Shown: positions 1 through 8,289, counted from the stretch's first letter. The stretch is 64,000 bases of DNA from Phototrophicus methaneseepsis (GCF_015500095.1 NZ_CP062983.1:1364001-1428000), one strand, 5' to 3'. Numbers and translations are program-made. The notes: a model not told the origin generated them from the letters alone.

Positions 1-1
1 G

Positions 2-664
2 AATGATCTCTCCGATAGTGCCTGGACCACGTTGATTAACCGCTTTGCCGCGATGATGCGCGATATTGCCCGCCAATGGGCCGGGCGCGGCCTGGTGGAT
101 GTGTGGCAAATCTGGAATGAACAGGACGCCGGACCCAATGCGGTCGCTTCGGTACCTGTGCCGGTCAAACATTACGCACGTATGGTCACAGAGGTGACGC
201 GGGCCATCCGCAGCAGCGACGCTGAGGCCCGTATTATCACAGGCGGCCACACCAGCGGCCCTTACTTTGGCTCCCAATATGCCCGTGATACCATCAGCCA
301 ACTCCCGACAGATGTCCGCCTGGATGGCATCGCTATTCACCCGTATGGGCGTGGCCCCGTCCCTGGGGAGCGCTATACGATCTTCGGCCATATTGATGAT
401 TCCATTGAGGCGTACAGCCAGGTCTACCCGGATCGCCCCTTGTGGATTACGGAATGGGGCGTGCTCGATCATCCTAATGACCCGCCGCAGGATGTCGCCA
501 ACTATGCCACGCACTTTATCAGCTACCTGAAGGCGCGTTACCCTGGGCGTATCGCCACCATGTTATGGTATGCCTGGGCGCAGGGGATGCACAATGGCTA
601 TGGCCTTGTCGACAAGAATGGCAACCCACGCCCTCCGCTGACGGAACGTTTTTTGCAGGCATGA
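2..664 (+). CDS. Glycoside hydrolase, cellulase-like TIM barrel (5' end outside window)
   Basis: The reading frame is open from base 2, so the gene begins before the window; the TTG at position 32 is probably not the true start. The visible 220 residues are the second half of a (beta/alpha)8 clan-A type glycosidase. The segment WQIWNEQD carries an Asn-Glu pair placed like the acid/base of GH5/GH39-type enzymes. WITEWGV places a Glu near the C-terminal end like the nucleophile. IAIHPYG between them is also typical. The exact family and substrate (cellulose, xylan or another beta-glycan) cannot be told from this fragment. The signal peptide, if any, would lie upstream. The protein ends soon after the last barrel strand, with no C-terminal carbohydrate-binding module. 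Confidence 0.8.
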   Translation, partial: NDLSDSAWTTLINRFAAMMRDIARQWAGRGLVDVWQIWNEQDAGPNAVASVPVPVKHYARMVTEVTRAIRSSDAEARIITGGHTSGPYFGSQYARDTISQLPTDVRLDGIAIHPYGRGPVPGERYTIFGHIDDSIEAYSQVYPDRPLWITEWGVLDHPNDPPQDVANYATHFISYLKARYPGRIATMLWYAWAQGMHNGYGLVDKNGNPRPPLTERFLQA

Positions 665-774
665 TTCATCGGATGAGGTACCATCCGGTGTGAGGCTCAT
701 AAAACCCCACTATACATTTCTGGCGGGCAATGCGTTACCCTTGCGCCGGAACCCATCAGCGAACAGGGTAGCTT

Positions 775-1767
775 ATGCGCCGGACTCTCCTTGTCATTGC
801 CAGTATCATCGTCAGCGTTGTGTTTATGTATTTTGTGCTGCGCGATGTGCCCCTTGATGCCGTCCTGGAAAGCGCCCAGCAGGCGAACCCGCTGTGGTTG
901 TTGATCTCTTTCGGCATGATTACGATGACCATTGTAACGCGTGGCATCCGTTGGCGTGGCTTGCTGGATAACCGCATCAGTCAGCGGGATGCATTCTTCA
1001 TCATGTCGGTTACATTTCTGCTCAATCAACTGCCGCTGCGCGCCGGGGAAGTCGCGCGTTCCCTGCTGGCGACAGGGCGCGGCGTGCCTTTGCTGACTGC
1101 TGCTACCAGCATCGTGATTGAACGTATGTTGGATACCTTGCTCGTGGTGCTCTCACTGCTGCTCGCCCTCTCCCAGCTATCGACTGTTCCACCCACCGTC
1201 AGCCAATCCGCGGCTTTGTTTGGTGTATTGGGTGTGATTGCATTTGCCATTCTGCTGGTCTTCGCTCGTTATCCGCAGTTGGCTCACCGCCTGCTGAATA
1301 CGATCTTCAAGATCATCCCGCCCCTGCGCAAATTGCCGCTGGAATCTTTACTGGATAATGTGCTCGATGGCCTCAAACCGTTGACGAACCCGCGCCGCTT
1401 CGCCCATGCCATTAGCTGGACGCTGATCGCCTGGGCTTTTTCCTATGGCGGCATGCTGACGCTGCTGATCGCGCTGAATATCGTCGATGTAGATATGCTC
1501 ATGACGAGCATTTTGGGTGTGTCATTGGCCTCCTTCAGCGTGGCGATTCCGGTCAGCGTGGCCGCGATTGGACCCTTCGAGGCGGCGATTGCTATCACTG
1601 GCGAAATCGTCGGCATGGAGAATATCCAGGCCGTCACCCTGGGGCTGATCGTCCATGGCGTTACCGTCCTCACGTATGTTGTGTGGGGCGTGGTCGGCCT
1701 ATTGGCGATGGGCGTCTCGCTTGGGGATGTGCTGGGCAAGGCTAAGCGGGAAGACCCCAATACCTGA
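775..1767 (+). CDS. Flippase-like integral membrane protein (LPG synthase TM / UPF0104 family)
   Basis: A 330-residue polytopic protein with about eight hydrophobic segments spread over the whole chain. The N-terminal part has the family pattern of a first TM helix, a short loop, a second helix followed by TRGIRWRGLL, and then FLLNQLPLRAGEVARS. This resembles the lysylphosphatidylglycerol synthase transmembrane / AglD-like group (TIGR00374 type). No soluble synthase domain follows, so aminoacyl-lipid synthesis is unlikely. A role in moving a lipid-linked precursor is the usual guess, but it is not shown here. It follows the glycosidase by 110 bases on the same strand and ends at a strong inverted repeat. 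The ATG at 775 begins directly with a TM helix. Confidence 0.8.
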   Translation: MRRTLLVIASIIVSVVFMYFVLRDVPLDAVLESAQQANPLWLLISFGMITMTIVTRGIRWRGLLDNRISQRDAFFIMSVTFLLNQLPLRAGEVARSLLATGRGVPLLTAATSIVIERMLDTLLVVLSLLLALSQLSTVPPTVSQSAALFGVLGVIAFAILLVFARYPQLAHRLLNTIFKIIPPLRKLPLESLLDNVLDGLKPLTNPRRFAHAISWTLIAWAFSYGGMLTLLIALNIVDVDMLMTSILGVSLASFSVAIPVSVAAIGPFEAAIAITGEIVGMENIQAVTLGLIVHGVTVLTYVVWGVVGLLAMGVSLGDVLGKAKREDPNT

Positions 1768-1786
1768 CCCATGCTAAGTACAAAGC

Positions 1787-1813
1787 AATAGACCAGCCAT
1801 TAGCTGGTCTATT
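1787..1813. terminator. Bidirectional terminator hairpin between convergent genes
   Basis: A perfect 11-bp stem (AATAGACCAGC with GCTGGTCTATT) closes a 5-base CATTA loop. It lies between the stop of the plus-strand flippase gene and the stop of the minus-strand membrane gene. There is no long T run, so termination efficiency is uncertain. Confidence 0.7.
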
Positions 1814-1842
1814 CGCATCTATCTCAAAAGCTGTCTCGAACG

Positions 1843-2706
1843 TTATGCTCTGCCTGCTGCATGGATGCGATCATGGCTCCTGGTATCAGGACGGAAGAAG
1901 ATCGGCAGCAGCAAGAGCAAAGGCAAAATTGTGAAGACGATGCCGAATACCAGCAAGTCGGTATCCAGTGATTGACCGTTGATGGCGAAAATAATAGGCG
2001 ATAGCAGCAACCCCACATTCAGCAGCGTGTAGAGCACAATCAACGGCACTGCAAAAGTGATGCCACCTGCTTCGTGGCGTATTAACCGCACCCCGGCAGC
2101 AAGAGATAGCGGGACGATAAAGGCCAGTTCAATGGTCATCAGCGGGTTGGTTGCCCATTCATATGTGATGAAATCTGCTGGTAGGCTGCCACTCGTTGCT
2201 GCTTCGTAGATAATAGGTAGCCAGTGAGCAATCGTGATGGCCGCCATGAAGAACAGGAATCCAGCGGTAGGCCATCGTGGTACGCGCGCTTTGAGTACTT
2301 CTTCTGCTTCATGGGCATCTAATGATGTGTATGTCAGCACAATCGCCCAAAAGCTCACCCCGACAATGGCAATATGCAAAAACGTCACCCATGTGACGAC
2401 CGCGCTAAACGCGAGATACATATAAAGGTAAAACAGTGCGCCAAGCGCACCCAGCGTTACGAGCCTGCCCAGGATCGACCCTCTGGCAGTTCCCCATAAA
2501 CTGATGAGTAAAAACGGTAGGATAGCGACAAGTACGGAGATGTCATTAACGCGCATCCACTCGACAAGCTGCACCGGATCGCGATACAAATCTGTGACGA
2601 AGGCCCCGGCTATTGCGGCGATGAGCGCGAGCAGGAGAGCTAACCAAGCTAACCGCTCTGCCCATACAAGACGATTTTTCGCTGTAATAGGTTTTGTATC
2701 TGACAT
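1843..2706 (-). CDS. Unknown multi-pass membrane protein
   Basis: About 287 residues with seven to eight hydrophobic helices covering nearly the whole chain. A short cytoplasmic-looking loop (SLDAHEAEEVLKARVPRW) sits in the middle, and the tail FFRPDTRSHDRIHAAGRA is basic. I do not recognise the family. Nothing around it gives a pathway: it converges with the flippase gene and stands 130 bases from the SRPBCC gene. I chose the ATG at 2706. A GTG nine bases upstream (2715) is in frame and equally possible, and neither has a strong ribosome-binding site. Confidence 0.65.
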   Translation of the reverse strand: MSDTKPITAKNRLVWAERLAWLALLLALIAAIAGAFVTDLYRDPVQLVEWMRVNDISVLVAILPFLLISLWGTARGSILGRLVTLGALGALFYLYMYLAFSAVVTWVTFLHIAIVGVSFWAIVLTYTSLDAHEAEEVLKARVPRWPTAGFLFFMAAITIAHWLPIIYEAATSGSLPADFITYEWATNPLMTIELAFIVPLSLAAGVRLIRHEAGGITFAVPLIVLYTLLNVGLLLSPIIFAINGQSLDTDLLVFGIVFTILPLLLLLPIFFRPDTRSHDRIHAAGRA

Positions 2707-2839
2707 GATGTTCACTCAGCGACTATGCCGATAGGATCACGCCGGAAAACGGCGTATCTTATCCTGTACACAAAGTAGAGGCGTTGTCTTATGACAAACG
2801 ATGTATCTTTGCGAGCAGGAAATCACATCATGGCAGCCA

Positions 2840-3247
2840 TTAGGTAATCGAATCCTTCAAATCTTCGAGGATACGTGCCCATTGGGCGCGCATGGCTTCG
2901 CGGTGTTGGCTATCTGCCAGCCATTCGTGATGCACGCTGATGCGCGTGCCTGTTTTGGCTGGCGTGATGCGGATTTGAAGCGTGGTGTTCGTGTTCGATC
3001 CTTTAGGCTGCCACTTCATGCGGATCAAGCGCCCTGGTTCATAACTGCGAATTTCGCCCTGGGTGCCATCATCCGTTTCAAATGATGTCCCTGGCCTGTA
3101 GTCGATAGATTCTGGTCCGTCTTCTGGTGGCAGAGCTAAGGCTGATAAGATCATCTGCCATGCTTTGTTTTCTGGGATAGGCAGGGTACGGCTCACACCG
3201 ACTTCCCATCCCTGGCTCTTGGTTTTCCCAACAGGATTTTCTGGCAT
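2840..3247 (-). CDS. SRPBCC / AHSA1-type domain protein
   Basis: A 135-residue single-domain protein of the START/Bet v1-like SRPBCC fold. The N-terminal strand-helix contains VSRTLPIPENKAWQMIL. It is followed by a beta-rich middle (EIRSYEPGRLIRMKWQPKG, TLQIRITPAKTGTRISVHHEWL) and a long C-terminal helix (REAMRAQWARILEDLKDSI). The pattern fits the activator-of-Hsp90-ATPase-like / polyketide-cyclase-like group that binds small hydrophobic ligands. No ligand can be assigned. GAGG lies about 5 bases before the ATG and supports this start. It lies 24 bases downstream of the ridA-like gene on the same strand and may be cotranscribed with it. Confidence 0.75.
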   Translation of the reverse strand: MPENPVGKTKSQGWEVGVSRTLPIPENKAWQMILSALALPPEDGPESIDYRPGTSFETDDGTQGEIRSYEPGRLIRMKWQPKGSNTNTTLQIRITPAKTGTRISVHHEWLADSQHREAMRAQWARILEDLKDSIT

Positions 3248-3271
3248 TTTGCCTCACTTTATAAGGGTATC

Positions 3272-3682
3272 TCACTTTATAGCAGCAACGGCTTCAATCT
3301 CGACGAGCGCCCCTGGGCGTGCAAGGCCTGCCACCAGGATCACCGTCACGATGGGTGGTGCCATTTGCTGCAAGGCTTGCGAAGCCGCATAAGCTGCCTG
3401 CAATGACTGTCCTTGTACAATGTAAATTGTCATCTTAAAGACATCCGCCAGCGTGGCCCCGGCTGCTTCTAGCGCATAGATCACATTTTGCATGGCCTGG
3501 GCGCTCTGGGCGGCGACGTCCTCGTTAACGAGTTCACCATTAGGCAGCACGCCATTTTGCCCACCCACATAGACCAGCTTTGCAGCCGCGGCCACAACGG
3601 CCACCTGTGTAAAAGCCGGGTTCTTGTGCAGCGTATCCGGGTTAATGCGTTCGATCATCACAGAGAGTCCTGGTTTGCTCAT
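3272..3682 (-). CDS. RidA/YjgF family enamine/imine deaminase
   Basis: A small RidA-fold protein. Known members hydrolyse reactive 2-aminoacrylate-type enamines or imines released by PLP enzymes, or have diverged to other roles. The family landmarks are YVGGQNGVLPNGELV near the N-terminus, ALEAAGATLADVFKMTIYI in the middle, and AGLARPGALVEIEAVAAI at the end, whose Arg and Glu match the active-site pair. The longest frame starts at 3682 (136 residues). AGGA is better placed for a GTG/ATG at 3661/3658, which would give the usual length of about 128 residues starting MIERINP. The gene is divergent from the WYL regulator, which may control it. Confidence 0.8.
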   Translation of the reverse strand: MSKPGLSVMIERINPDTLHKNPAFTQVAVVAAAAKLVYVGGQNGVLPNGELVNEDVAAQSAQAMQNVIYALEAAGATLADVFKMTIYIVQGQSLQAAYAASQALQQMAPPIVTVILVAGLARPGALVEIEAVAAIK

Positions 3683-3691
3683 GACGACATG

Positions 3692-3722
3692 TTGACCTCA
3701 CTGTACAATAGGTTCCGGTCAA
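3692..3722. promoter_or_regulatory. Inverted repeat in ridA-like/WYL divergent region
   Basis: TTGACC (3692-3697) and GGTCAA (3717-3722) form an inverted repeat with a 19-base spacer in the 70-base gap between two divergent genes. The half sites are about 25 bases apart centre to centre, consistent with a dimeric regulator contacting two turns. No convincing -35/-10 pair could be fixed. The operator role is an inference. Confidence 0.35.
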
Positions 3723-3752
3723 GATCGGTCCTGAATTGTATGAGAGCTTGCT

Positions 3753-4709
3753 GTGTATCATCCAACGACACGCCTATTCGCTATTCTTGAATTATTGCAA
3801 TCACGCGGACATGTCAGTGCGCAGGAGCTTGCCCAGGCGTTAGAAGTAGAAGAACGCAGTGTACGCCGTTATATCATGATGCTGCGTGATATGGGGATGC
3901 CGATTGAGAGCGAACGAGGCCCCTACGGCGGCTATTTCTTAAAGCCCGGTTACCGTCTGCCACCGATGATGTTTAATCACGAAGAAGTTGCCGCTTTAAT
4001 GGTTGGCTTGTTGTTGATGGGGGAATTGGGGGCGCTGCCTGACCTGGCGATAGAGAGTGCTGCTGCCAAAATTGAGCGTGTCTTACCAGACGATTTGCAT
4101 CGGCGTGCCCGTGCCTTGCGCCAATTTGTCGCCACAGACTTGATGCCTGTTCGTGCTTACGCGGCCCCAGGTGACCGCATGATAGCGCTCAGCCTTGCCG
4201 CCCTGCAATCACGCACGCTTGCTATAACATATGTCGCCGCCAATGGCGACCAGACCCATCGCACCCTTTCGCCCTATGGTGTGGTTTTACATGGGCAGAA
4301 TGGGTACGTATCGGCTTACTGCCATCTGAGGCAGGCGCGCCGCGTCTTTCGCATTGATCGAATCAAGTCGATGGCTGAAAGCGAGATGCCTTATCAGCCT
4401 GCAGATGAGATCGACACGAGGGAGGAAGTGTTATCATCGCTGGCATCCACGCCCGGCCTGTACACTTTTGAGGTACGCATTCATGCGCCGCTGAAAACGG
4501 TAGAGGCGTATGTTCCAGCATCAATGGCGGTGCTGGAATCTACAGATGATGAAACGGATGAAACGCTGATGCGCTGTTACAGCGATGATCCTTACTGGCT
4601 CGCCCGCTATCTGGCCCAGCTTGAATTCCCGTTTACAGTGCTGCAAACAGATGAACTGCGCACAGCACTTAGTGTGCTGGCGCAGCGTTTGCTTGGCAGT
4701 ATAGGATAA
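3753..4709 (+). CDS. YafY-type WYL-domain transcriptional regulator
   Basis: A 318-residue regulator. Residues 5-60 are a DeoR/HTH_11-like winged helix (RLFAILELLQSRGHVSAQEL, then RSVRRYIMMLRDMGMPIES). The wing contains GPYGGYFLKPGYRLPPM, a hallmark of the YafY group. Residues 135-215 form the WYL ligand-sensing domain; its sequence is loose here, and QNGYVSAYCHLRQARRVFRIDRI is the WYL-type core. The C-terminal WCX-like extension follows. Translation starts at GTG 3753, since no ATG fits. WYL regulators commonly act on neighbouring genes, so the ridA-like gene 70 bases away is the natural candidate target. The ligand is unknown. Confidence 0.85.
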   Translation: MYHPTTRLFAILELLQSRGHVSAQELAQALEVEERSVRRYIMMLRDMGMPIESERGPYGGYFLKPGYRLPPMMFNHEEVAALMVGLLLMGELGALPDLAIESAAAKIERVLPDDLHRRARALRQFVATDLMPVRAYAAPGDRMIALSLAALQSRTLAITYVAANGDQTHRTLSPYGVVLHGQNGYVSAYCHLRQARRVFRIDRIKSMAESEMPYQPADEIDTREEVLSSLASTPGLYTFEVRIHAPLKTVEAYVPASMAVLESTDDETDETLMRCYSDDPYWLARYLAQLEFPFTVLQTDELRTALSVLAQRLLGSIG

Positions 4710-4790
4710 CGCTTAGTGGGCTTGCTGTTCTATAGGCTGATTCTTGCCCTATGCAAACGAAGCCCCATATGCCTTCTTGCGATAAGGCGT

Positions 4791-5204
4791 CTACTCGTCA
4801 GAGAGCTTCCAGTGAGAGGGCATATCTGTATGACGCTCCCGTAGTAAGCCGCGTTGGTCCTGCTCCGCTCTGACTTCTTCCAGTGTCAAAGTCGGGTCGT
4901 CACCGCGATTCACTTCTACGGAGAAGGTGTATTGCAAGTACATCTCGCCGGGGTTGTGCTCAGCAAAGTGCGTTTCGAGCGTCTCAACCGAGACAGATTT
5001 TGTCTCCCCGGTCCAGTCATTCGTGACTTCAACATGCGTCAGGCCATGCGCTTTGTCCCAGGACAGCGGCTTAAAATAGGCTGACCTATCGTCCGTTTGC
5101 TTTTCCTGGACTTCTTCTTGTGTGAGCAGTTCCGCCTTGTAGATGAACTTCACAGGCCGATCAAGATAAGTCGTTGTTTCTGCGTGGATGACATAAGACA
5201 ACAT
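4791..5204 (-). CDS. Hypothetical protein, 137 residues
   Basis: A soluble, acidic protein with no recognised family. The first half contains strands around LSYVIHAETTTYLDRPVKFIY. The middle contains LTHVEVTNDWTGETKSVSVETLETHF, and the C-terminus is charged. There is no signal peptide, TM helix or cysteine cluster. AGAGG lies about 9 bases upstream of the ATG at 5204. It sits downstream of tsaD on the same strand, and the 71-base gap contains no terminator, so read-through from tsaD is possible. Confidence 0.6.
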   Translation of the reverse strand: MLSYVIHAETTTYLDRPVKFIYKAELLTQEEVQEKQTDDRSAYFKPLSWDKAHGLTHVEVTNDWTGETKSVSVETLETHFAEHNPGEMYLQYTFSVEVNRGDDPTLTLEEVRAEQDQRGLLRERHTDMPSHWKLSDE

Positions 5205-5275
5205 CGTACTGTACCTCTTAGCTAAAGCGACCGAAGACTTGCTTGTATCTATTATGACACCATGAGCGATTTTCG

Positions 5276-6343
5276 CTACACTTCTTCGTAGAGTCCATTT
5301 GATAGCGGCCAGGTCGGCAGCACATCGAAGCTGAGGTCACTGCGCAGGCCCGCCTCATAGCGGAAGTAACCCGCAGCCGCGATCATAGCGCCATTGTCGG
5401 TGCACAGGTTCAGCGGCGGATAGCGCACGGGTAGGTCTGTCTCTTTGCGCATCTTCTCGCGCAGTAGTTGGTTCGCGCTGACGCCCCCCGCCATGAAAAT
5501 TTCAGTCGCCCCATAAGCCTTGGCTGCACGAGCCGCTTTCTCAACGAGAATATCCGTTACAGCGACCTGGAAGCTGGCGGCCACATCGTTCACGCTGACG
5601 TCACTACGAAGCTGAGCACGTTTCTCAGCGCCCCGGCGGCGGCGACTGCGCGAGCCGCTTGGCGGCACAGTGACTTCGCGGCGCACAGCCGTCTTAAGCC
5701 CGCTGAAGCTGAAGTCATAGCTGCTGTCGCGTAAAGCCCGTGGGAAGTCGTAAGCATGGGCGTTGCCCATCTTGGCGACGCGCTCAATATTCGGCCCACC
5801 GGGGAAGGGTAAATTCAGCAATCGCCCGACCTTATCGAAGGCCTCACCAGCCGCATCGTCAATGGTGCCCCCCAGCCGTTGGTATTGGCCGTGTCCGGTC
5901 ATGAGCAGCAGCTCGCTGTGTCCGCCGCTGACGATCAACACCAGCACCGGGAATTCAGGCTCTGCAAAGGGCTGCGTCAGCCACAGGGAATAGATATGGC
6001 CTTCCAGGTGATTGATGCCTAAAAGGGGCTTGCCACTCATGAGCGCTAACCCTTTAGCGTAGTTGATGCCCACCAGCAGCGAGCCGACCAATCCCGGCCC
6101 TTGCGTCACGGCGATAGCGTCGATCTGCTCATAGGCGATACCAGCGTCGTTCACAGCCTGGTCCACCACGCTGTCGATAGCTTCTACATGGGCACGGGAG
6201 GCCAACTCCGGGAAGACACCCCCGTGCTTGGCGTGCAGGTCAATCTGGCTGGCGACGATGTTGCTGGCGATGGTCTTGCCATCAATCACAACCGCTGCCG
6301 CCGTCTCATCACAGGAAGATTCAATGCCGAGGATATAGGTCAT
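5276..6343 (-). CDS. tsaD: tRNA N6-adenosine threonylcarbamoyltransferase TsaD
   Basis: TsaD (Gcp/YgjD/Kae1 family) transfers the threonylcarbamoyl group to A37 of ANN-reading tRNAs, working with TsaB, TsaE and TsaC made elsewhere. The 355-residue chain opens with the canonical ILGIESSCDETAAAVV. It has the metal-binding pair in HLEGHIYSLW (residues about 113-122), the ASKHA phosphate loop VSGGHSELLL and the late GGVSANQLLREKM motif. An Arg-rich stretch of about 15 extra residues (around SRSRRRRGAEKRAQ) lies between FSGLKTAVRREV and VAASFQVAV, where most homologs have a shorter linker. The start is fixed by the conserved MTYILGIESS. Confidence 0.97.
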   Translation of the reverse strand: MTYILGIESSCDETAAAVVIDGKTIASNIVASQIDLHAKHGGVFPELASRAHVEAIDSVVDQAVNDAGIAYEQIDAIAVTQGPGLVGSLLVGINYAKGLALMSGKPLLGINHLEGHIYSLWLTQPFAEPEFPVLVLIVSGGHSELLLMTGHGQYQRLGGTIDDAAGEAFDKVGRLLNLPFPGGPNIERVAKMGNAHAYDFPRALRDSSYDFSFSGLKTAVRREVTVPPSGSRSRRRRGAEKRAQLRSDVSVNDVAASFQVAVTDILVEKAARAAKAYGATEIFMAGGVSANQLLREKMRKETDLPVRYPPLNLCTDNGAMIAAAGYFRYEAGLRSDLSFDVLPTWPLSNGLYEEV

Positions 6344-6471
6344 AGGGATTTGCAGCTACCAGACTGTTTTCACTGTGGGATAGAATGCCGCTAGTTTACC
6401 AGATTTAGCGCATAAGTATCACCCAAGTAGCTCTGTTGGGTATCACATGCTGGGACCGTACACCTAGTAAT

Positions 6472-6594
6472 ATTCGCATAAATTCTCTTGAGCGCAAGCT
6501 GTTATTGTTGAAAATTCATTCTTCCGGCCCGATGGGGTCGCTGCTCGCCAGCCTGGATATTTCGCGCCAATCCTATCTTAACGAAATATACTAA
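6472..6594 (+). pseudogene. Decayed fragment of an IclR-type regulator gene (N-terminal HTH)
   Basis: This stretch reads LERKLLLLKIHSS...LLASLDISRQSYLNE before a TAA at 6592. It matches the start of the intact regulator at 8291 (VERTLLLLEMLRA...LLASLDISRSSLF). At DNA level 19 bases are identical (CCGGCCCGATGGGGTCGCT, 6524-6542 against 8356-8374). A further 14 bases are identical (AGCCTGGATATTTC, 6550-6563 against 8393-8406). The fragment has lost 11 bases between these blocks and has a compensating frame change before the first. It has no ATG, and nothing resembling the rest of the gene follows. It is best read as a relic of a duplication or of a replaced homolog. It occupies most of the 304-base gap between tsaD and the next gene; the remaining bases are AT-rich with nothing recognisable. 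Confidence 0.75.
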
Positions 6595-6647
6595 TTTACA
6601 TCGATATTATGAAGGTAGTTATCTAGTTCACTGAAAGAATTTCTCTG

Positions 6648-8168
6648 ATGAGACAGTTCGTCGCAACCTTTTTGATAATGATATTAGTGGCAACAACAGC
6701 TATTTTTACGACTGCGCAAGAACCTTGGCTTGTGAAGGAACAATGCATCGGTGACCTTACTTATCCTCTTGTTAGCAAAGGTCACTGGGATTTCCCAGGC
6801 GTCATTATCAGCACCGTTGATATTGATGGCATTCGTGCTGCTCGTGGCGATCAAAATGTAGATTACTGGCTGGCAATGGCCGCACCCGATTCCTACCCGT
6901 TTTCCGGTAGTTTATCGCCTGATGGCTTTTATTTTGCCTTCCCGGTAGGGCATATGGATTACGATGTCAACACCATAGGCAGTGAGATCGCTAGTATTGA
7001 TTATGTGCGCATCGTCCGTACCGATGGGATAACCGATGAAGTCTATCGTTTTCCGGCGTCTGGCCAGGATTTTGTATCGATGGATATCATACCGCCTGGT
7101 TTTGCACCTGTATTGTGGCTTGGTACAGATCGCGTGTACTATCAAAATCAGCAACTCGCCTCAGGCGCAAATATCTACGACTTGGTGCAGGATATTTATC
7201 CGGCTCAATGGCCCTATCAGAATTACCCAGGTGCATTTCTGTCATTTTCACCGAACTTGATGAGAGCATTTCAGTTCGATGAATCCTTAGGCCAATACGA
7301 TGAAATCAGCAGTTACCGCCTCTATGACTTTGAGACAGGCCAACAACTCGATGCGATGTTGCCTCAAAATATAGTCTGGCTGCATGATTCATCTGCGTAC
7401 GTGGCGTCTGATGAGACTGGACTATCGCTCCTGGATGACGATGGCAATCTCCTAGAGGCAATCAGCGCTGATAAAGCTTTGAGCATAGCCGTGTCTCCAG
7501 ATGATGGCAGGATCGCTTATCGGAATCAAGATAACAAGCTGTTCCTGGTGGATTTGGAAGAAAAAGTTGTCTACGATATGTGCTTCTCATTCTCAGAGAA
7601 TACGGAATCGTTTCCTGCAACAGTACAAAATCTTGCATGGTCGCCAGACGGCTTCAATCTCGCCTTTAGCTACGATGGCTATCTTGTTATCCTCGATATG
7701 CGAACGCTAGTGAATCAGGTTATTGATACACGGTCGAGCAGGGTTATCGGTTGGGTACCTCTGGAAGGCGACACAATCGAAACAGTATCGTCAGATTTCT
7801 ACTGGCCGACAGCGACGTTTACGCCGACTCCAACACCTACTTTTACGCCAACCCCGCGTCCTACCATGACTTTGGTGCCGACTGCGACGTTCATGCCGAC
7901 GCCGACTATCGACCCCACTTTACTCAGTTGCCAACTAAATGTGCTTACGGGGGTTAACTTACGCGCTGGGGCTGGCTCAGATACGGAAAAAGTCGGCAGT
8001 GCTGCGGAAGGCTTTCAGCTTGTAGCAACAGCACAACAATTTAACGCGGCTGAAGGATTTACCTATTGGCAACTCAACACAGGCGAATGGATCCGCGAAG
8101 ATTTTGTCCGTGAAGATGATTTATGTCAGGCTCTGCCTCAAGTGGATGTAGAAGCGGCGGGACAGTGA
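6648..8168 (+). CDS. Secreted beta-propeller protein with C-terminal SH3b domain
   Basis: A 506-residue exported protein. Residues 1-24 are a Sec signal peptide (FLIMILVATTAIFTTAQ). Residues 40-385 are a degenerate TolB/WD40-like propeller, with the strands SPDGFYFAFPVG, VSPDDGRIAYRNQDN and AWSPDGFNLAFSYDG each fitting a PD40-type blade. Residues about 390-424 are a Pro-Thr-rich linker of repeated TPTP units, and residues 425-495 are a bacterial SH3 domain (VNLRAGAGSDTEKVGS ... WIREDFV). SH3b domains usually bind peptidoglycan or cell-surface polymers, so it may be retained at the envelope. No enzyme motif is seen. It is a single gene with its own AT-rich upstream region. Confidence 0.75.
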   Translation: MRQFVATFLIMILVATTAIFTTAQEPWLVKEQCIGDLTYPLVSKGHWDFPGVIISTVDIDGIRAARGDQNVDYWLAMAAPDSYPFSGSLSPDGFYFAFPVGHMDYDVNTIGSEIASIDYVRIVRTDGITDEVYRFPASGQDFVSMDIIPPGFAPVLWLGTDRVYYQNQQLASGANIYDLVQDIYPAQWPYQNYPGAFLSFSPNLMRAFQFDESLGQYDEISSYRLYDFETGQQLDAMLPQNIVWLHDSSAYVASDETGLSLLDDDGNLLEAISADKALSIAVSPDDGRIAYRNQDNKLFLVDLEEKVVYDMCFSFSENTESFPATVQNLAWSPDGFNLAFSYDGYLVILDMRTLVNQVIDTRSSRVIGWVPLEGDTIETVSSDFYWPTATFTPTPTPTFTPTPRPTMTLVPTATFMPTPTIDPTLLSCQLNVLTGVNLRAGAGSDTEKVGSAAEGFQLVATAQQFNAAEGFTYWQLNTGEWIREDFVREDDLCQALPQVDVEAAGQ

Positions 8169-8180
8169 ACTGGCTCACAA

Positions 8181-8203
8181 CCTAACCTTATGACGGGGTT
8201 GGG
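8181..8203 (+). terminator. Weak terminator-like hairpin
   Basis: CCTAACC (8181-8187) pairs with GGTTGGG (8197-8203), one pair being G-U, around a 9-base loop. It starts 13 bases after the propeller gene stop. A pyrimidine-rich run follows rather than a clean T tract, so this is only a candidate. Confidence 0.35.
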
Positions 8204-8227
8204 ACCAATCTTCTAACTCCCTCTTGC

Positions 8228-8289
8228 GGATGCGGCTAAAGTTCGGTATTTTGGACCAAAGTCCAAGATAGCAGACTGAAGCCGCATCC
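8228..8289 (+). promoter_or_regulatory. Predicted structured leader or operator of the regulator/ABC operon
   Basis: A perfect 10-bp inverted repeat (GGATGCGGCT, 8228-8237; AGCCGCATCC, 8280-8289) encloses 42 bases. Inside is a second perfect hairpin, TTGGAC-CAAA-GTCCAA (8251-8266). The right arm ends one base before the ATG of the regulator gene at 8291, where a ribosome-binding site would normally sit, and none is visible. As RNA this would form a two-level stem that sequesters the start region. As DNA it could be an operator. It does not match the conserved cores of the FMN (RFN) or TPP riboswitches that I could recall. Confidence 0.55.

Noticed and set aside
697-1029. Minus-strand frame opposite the flippase-like gene
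   Set aside because: It lies fully antisense to a well-supported membrane protein gene and has no recognisable protein features.
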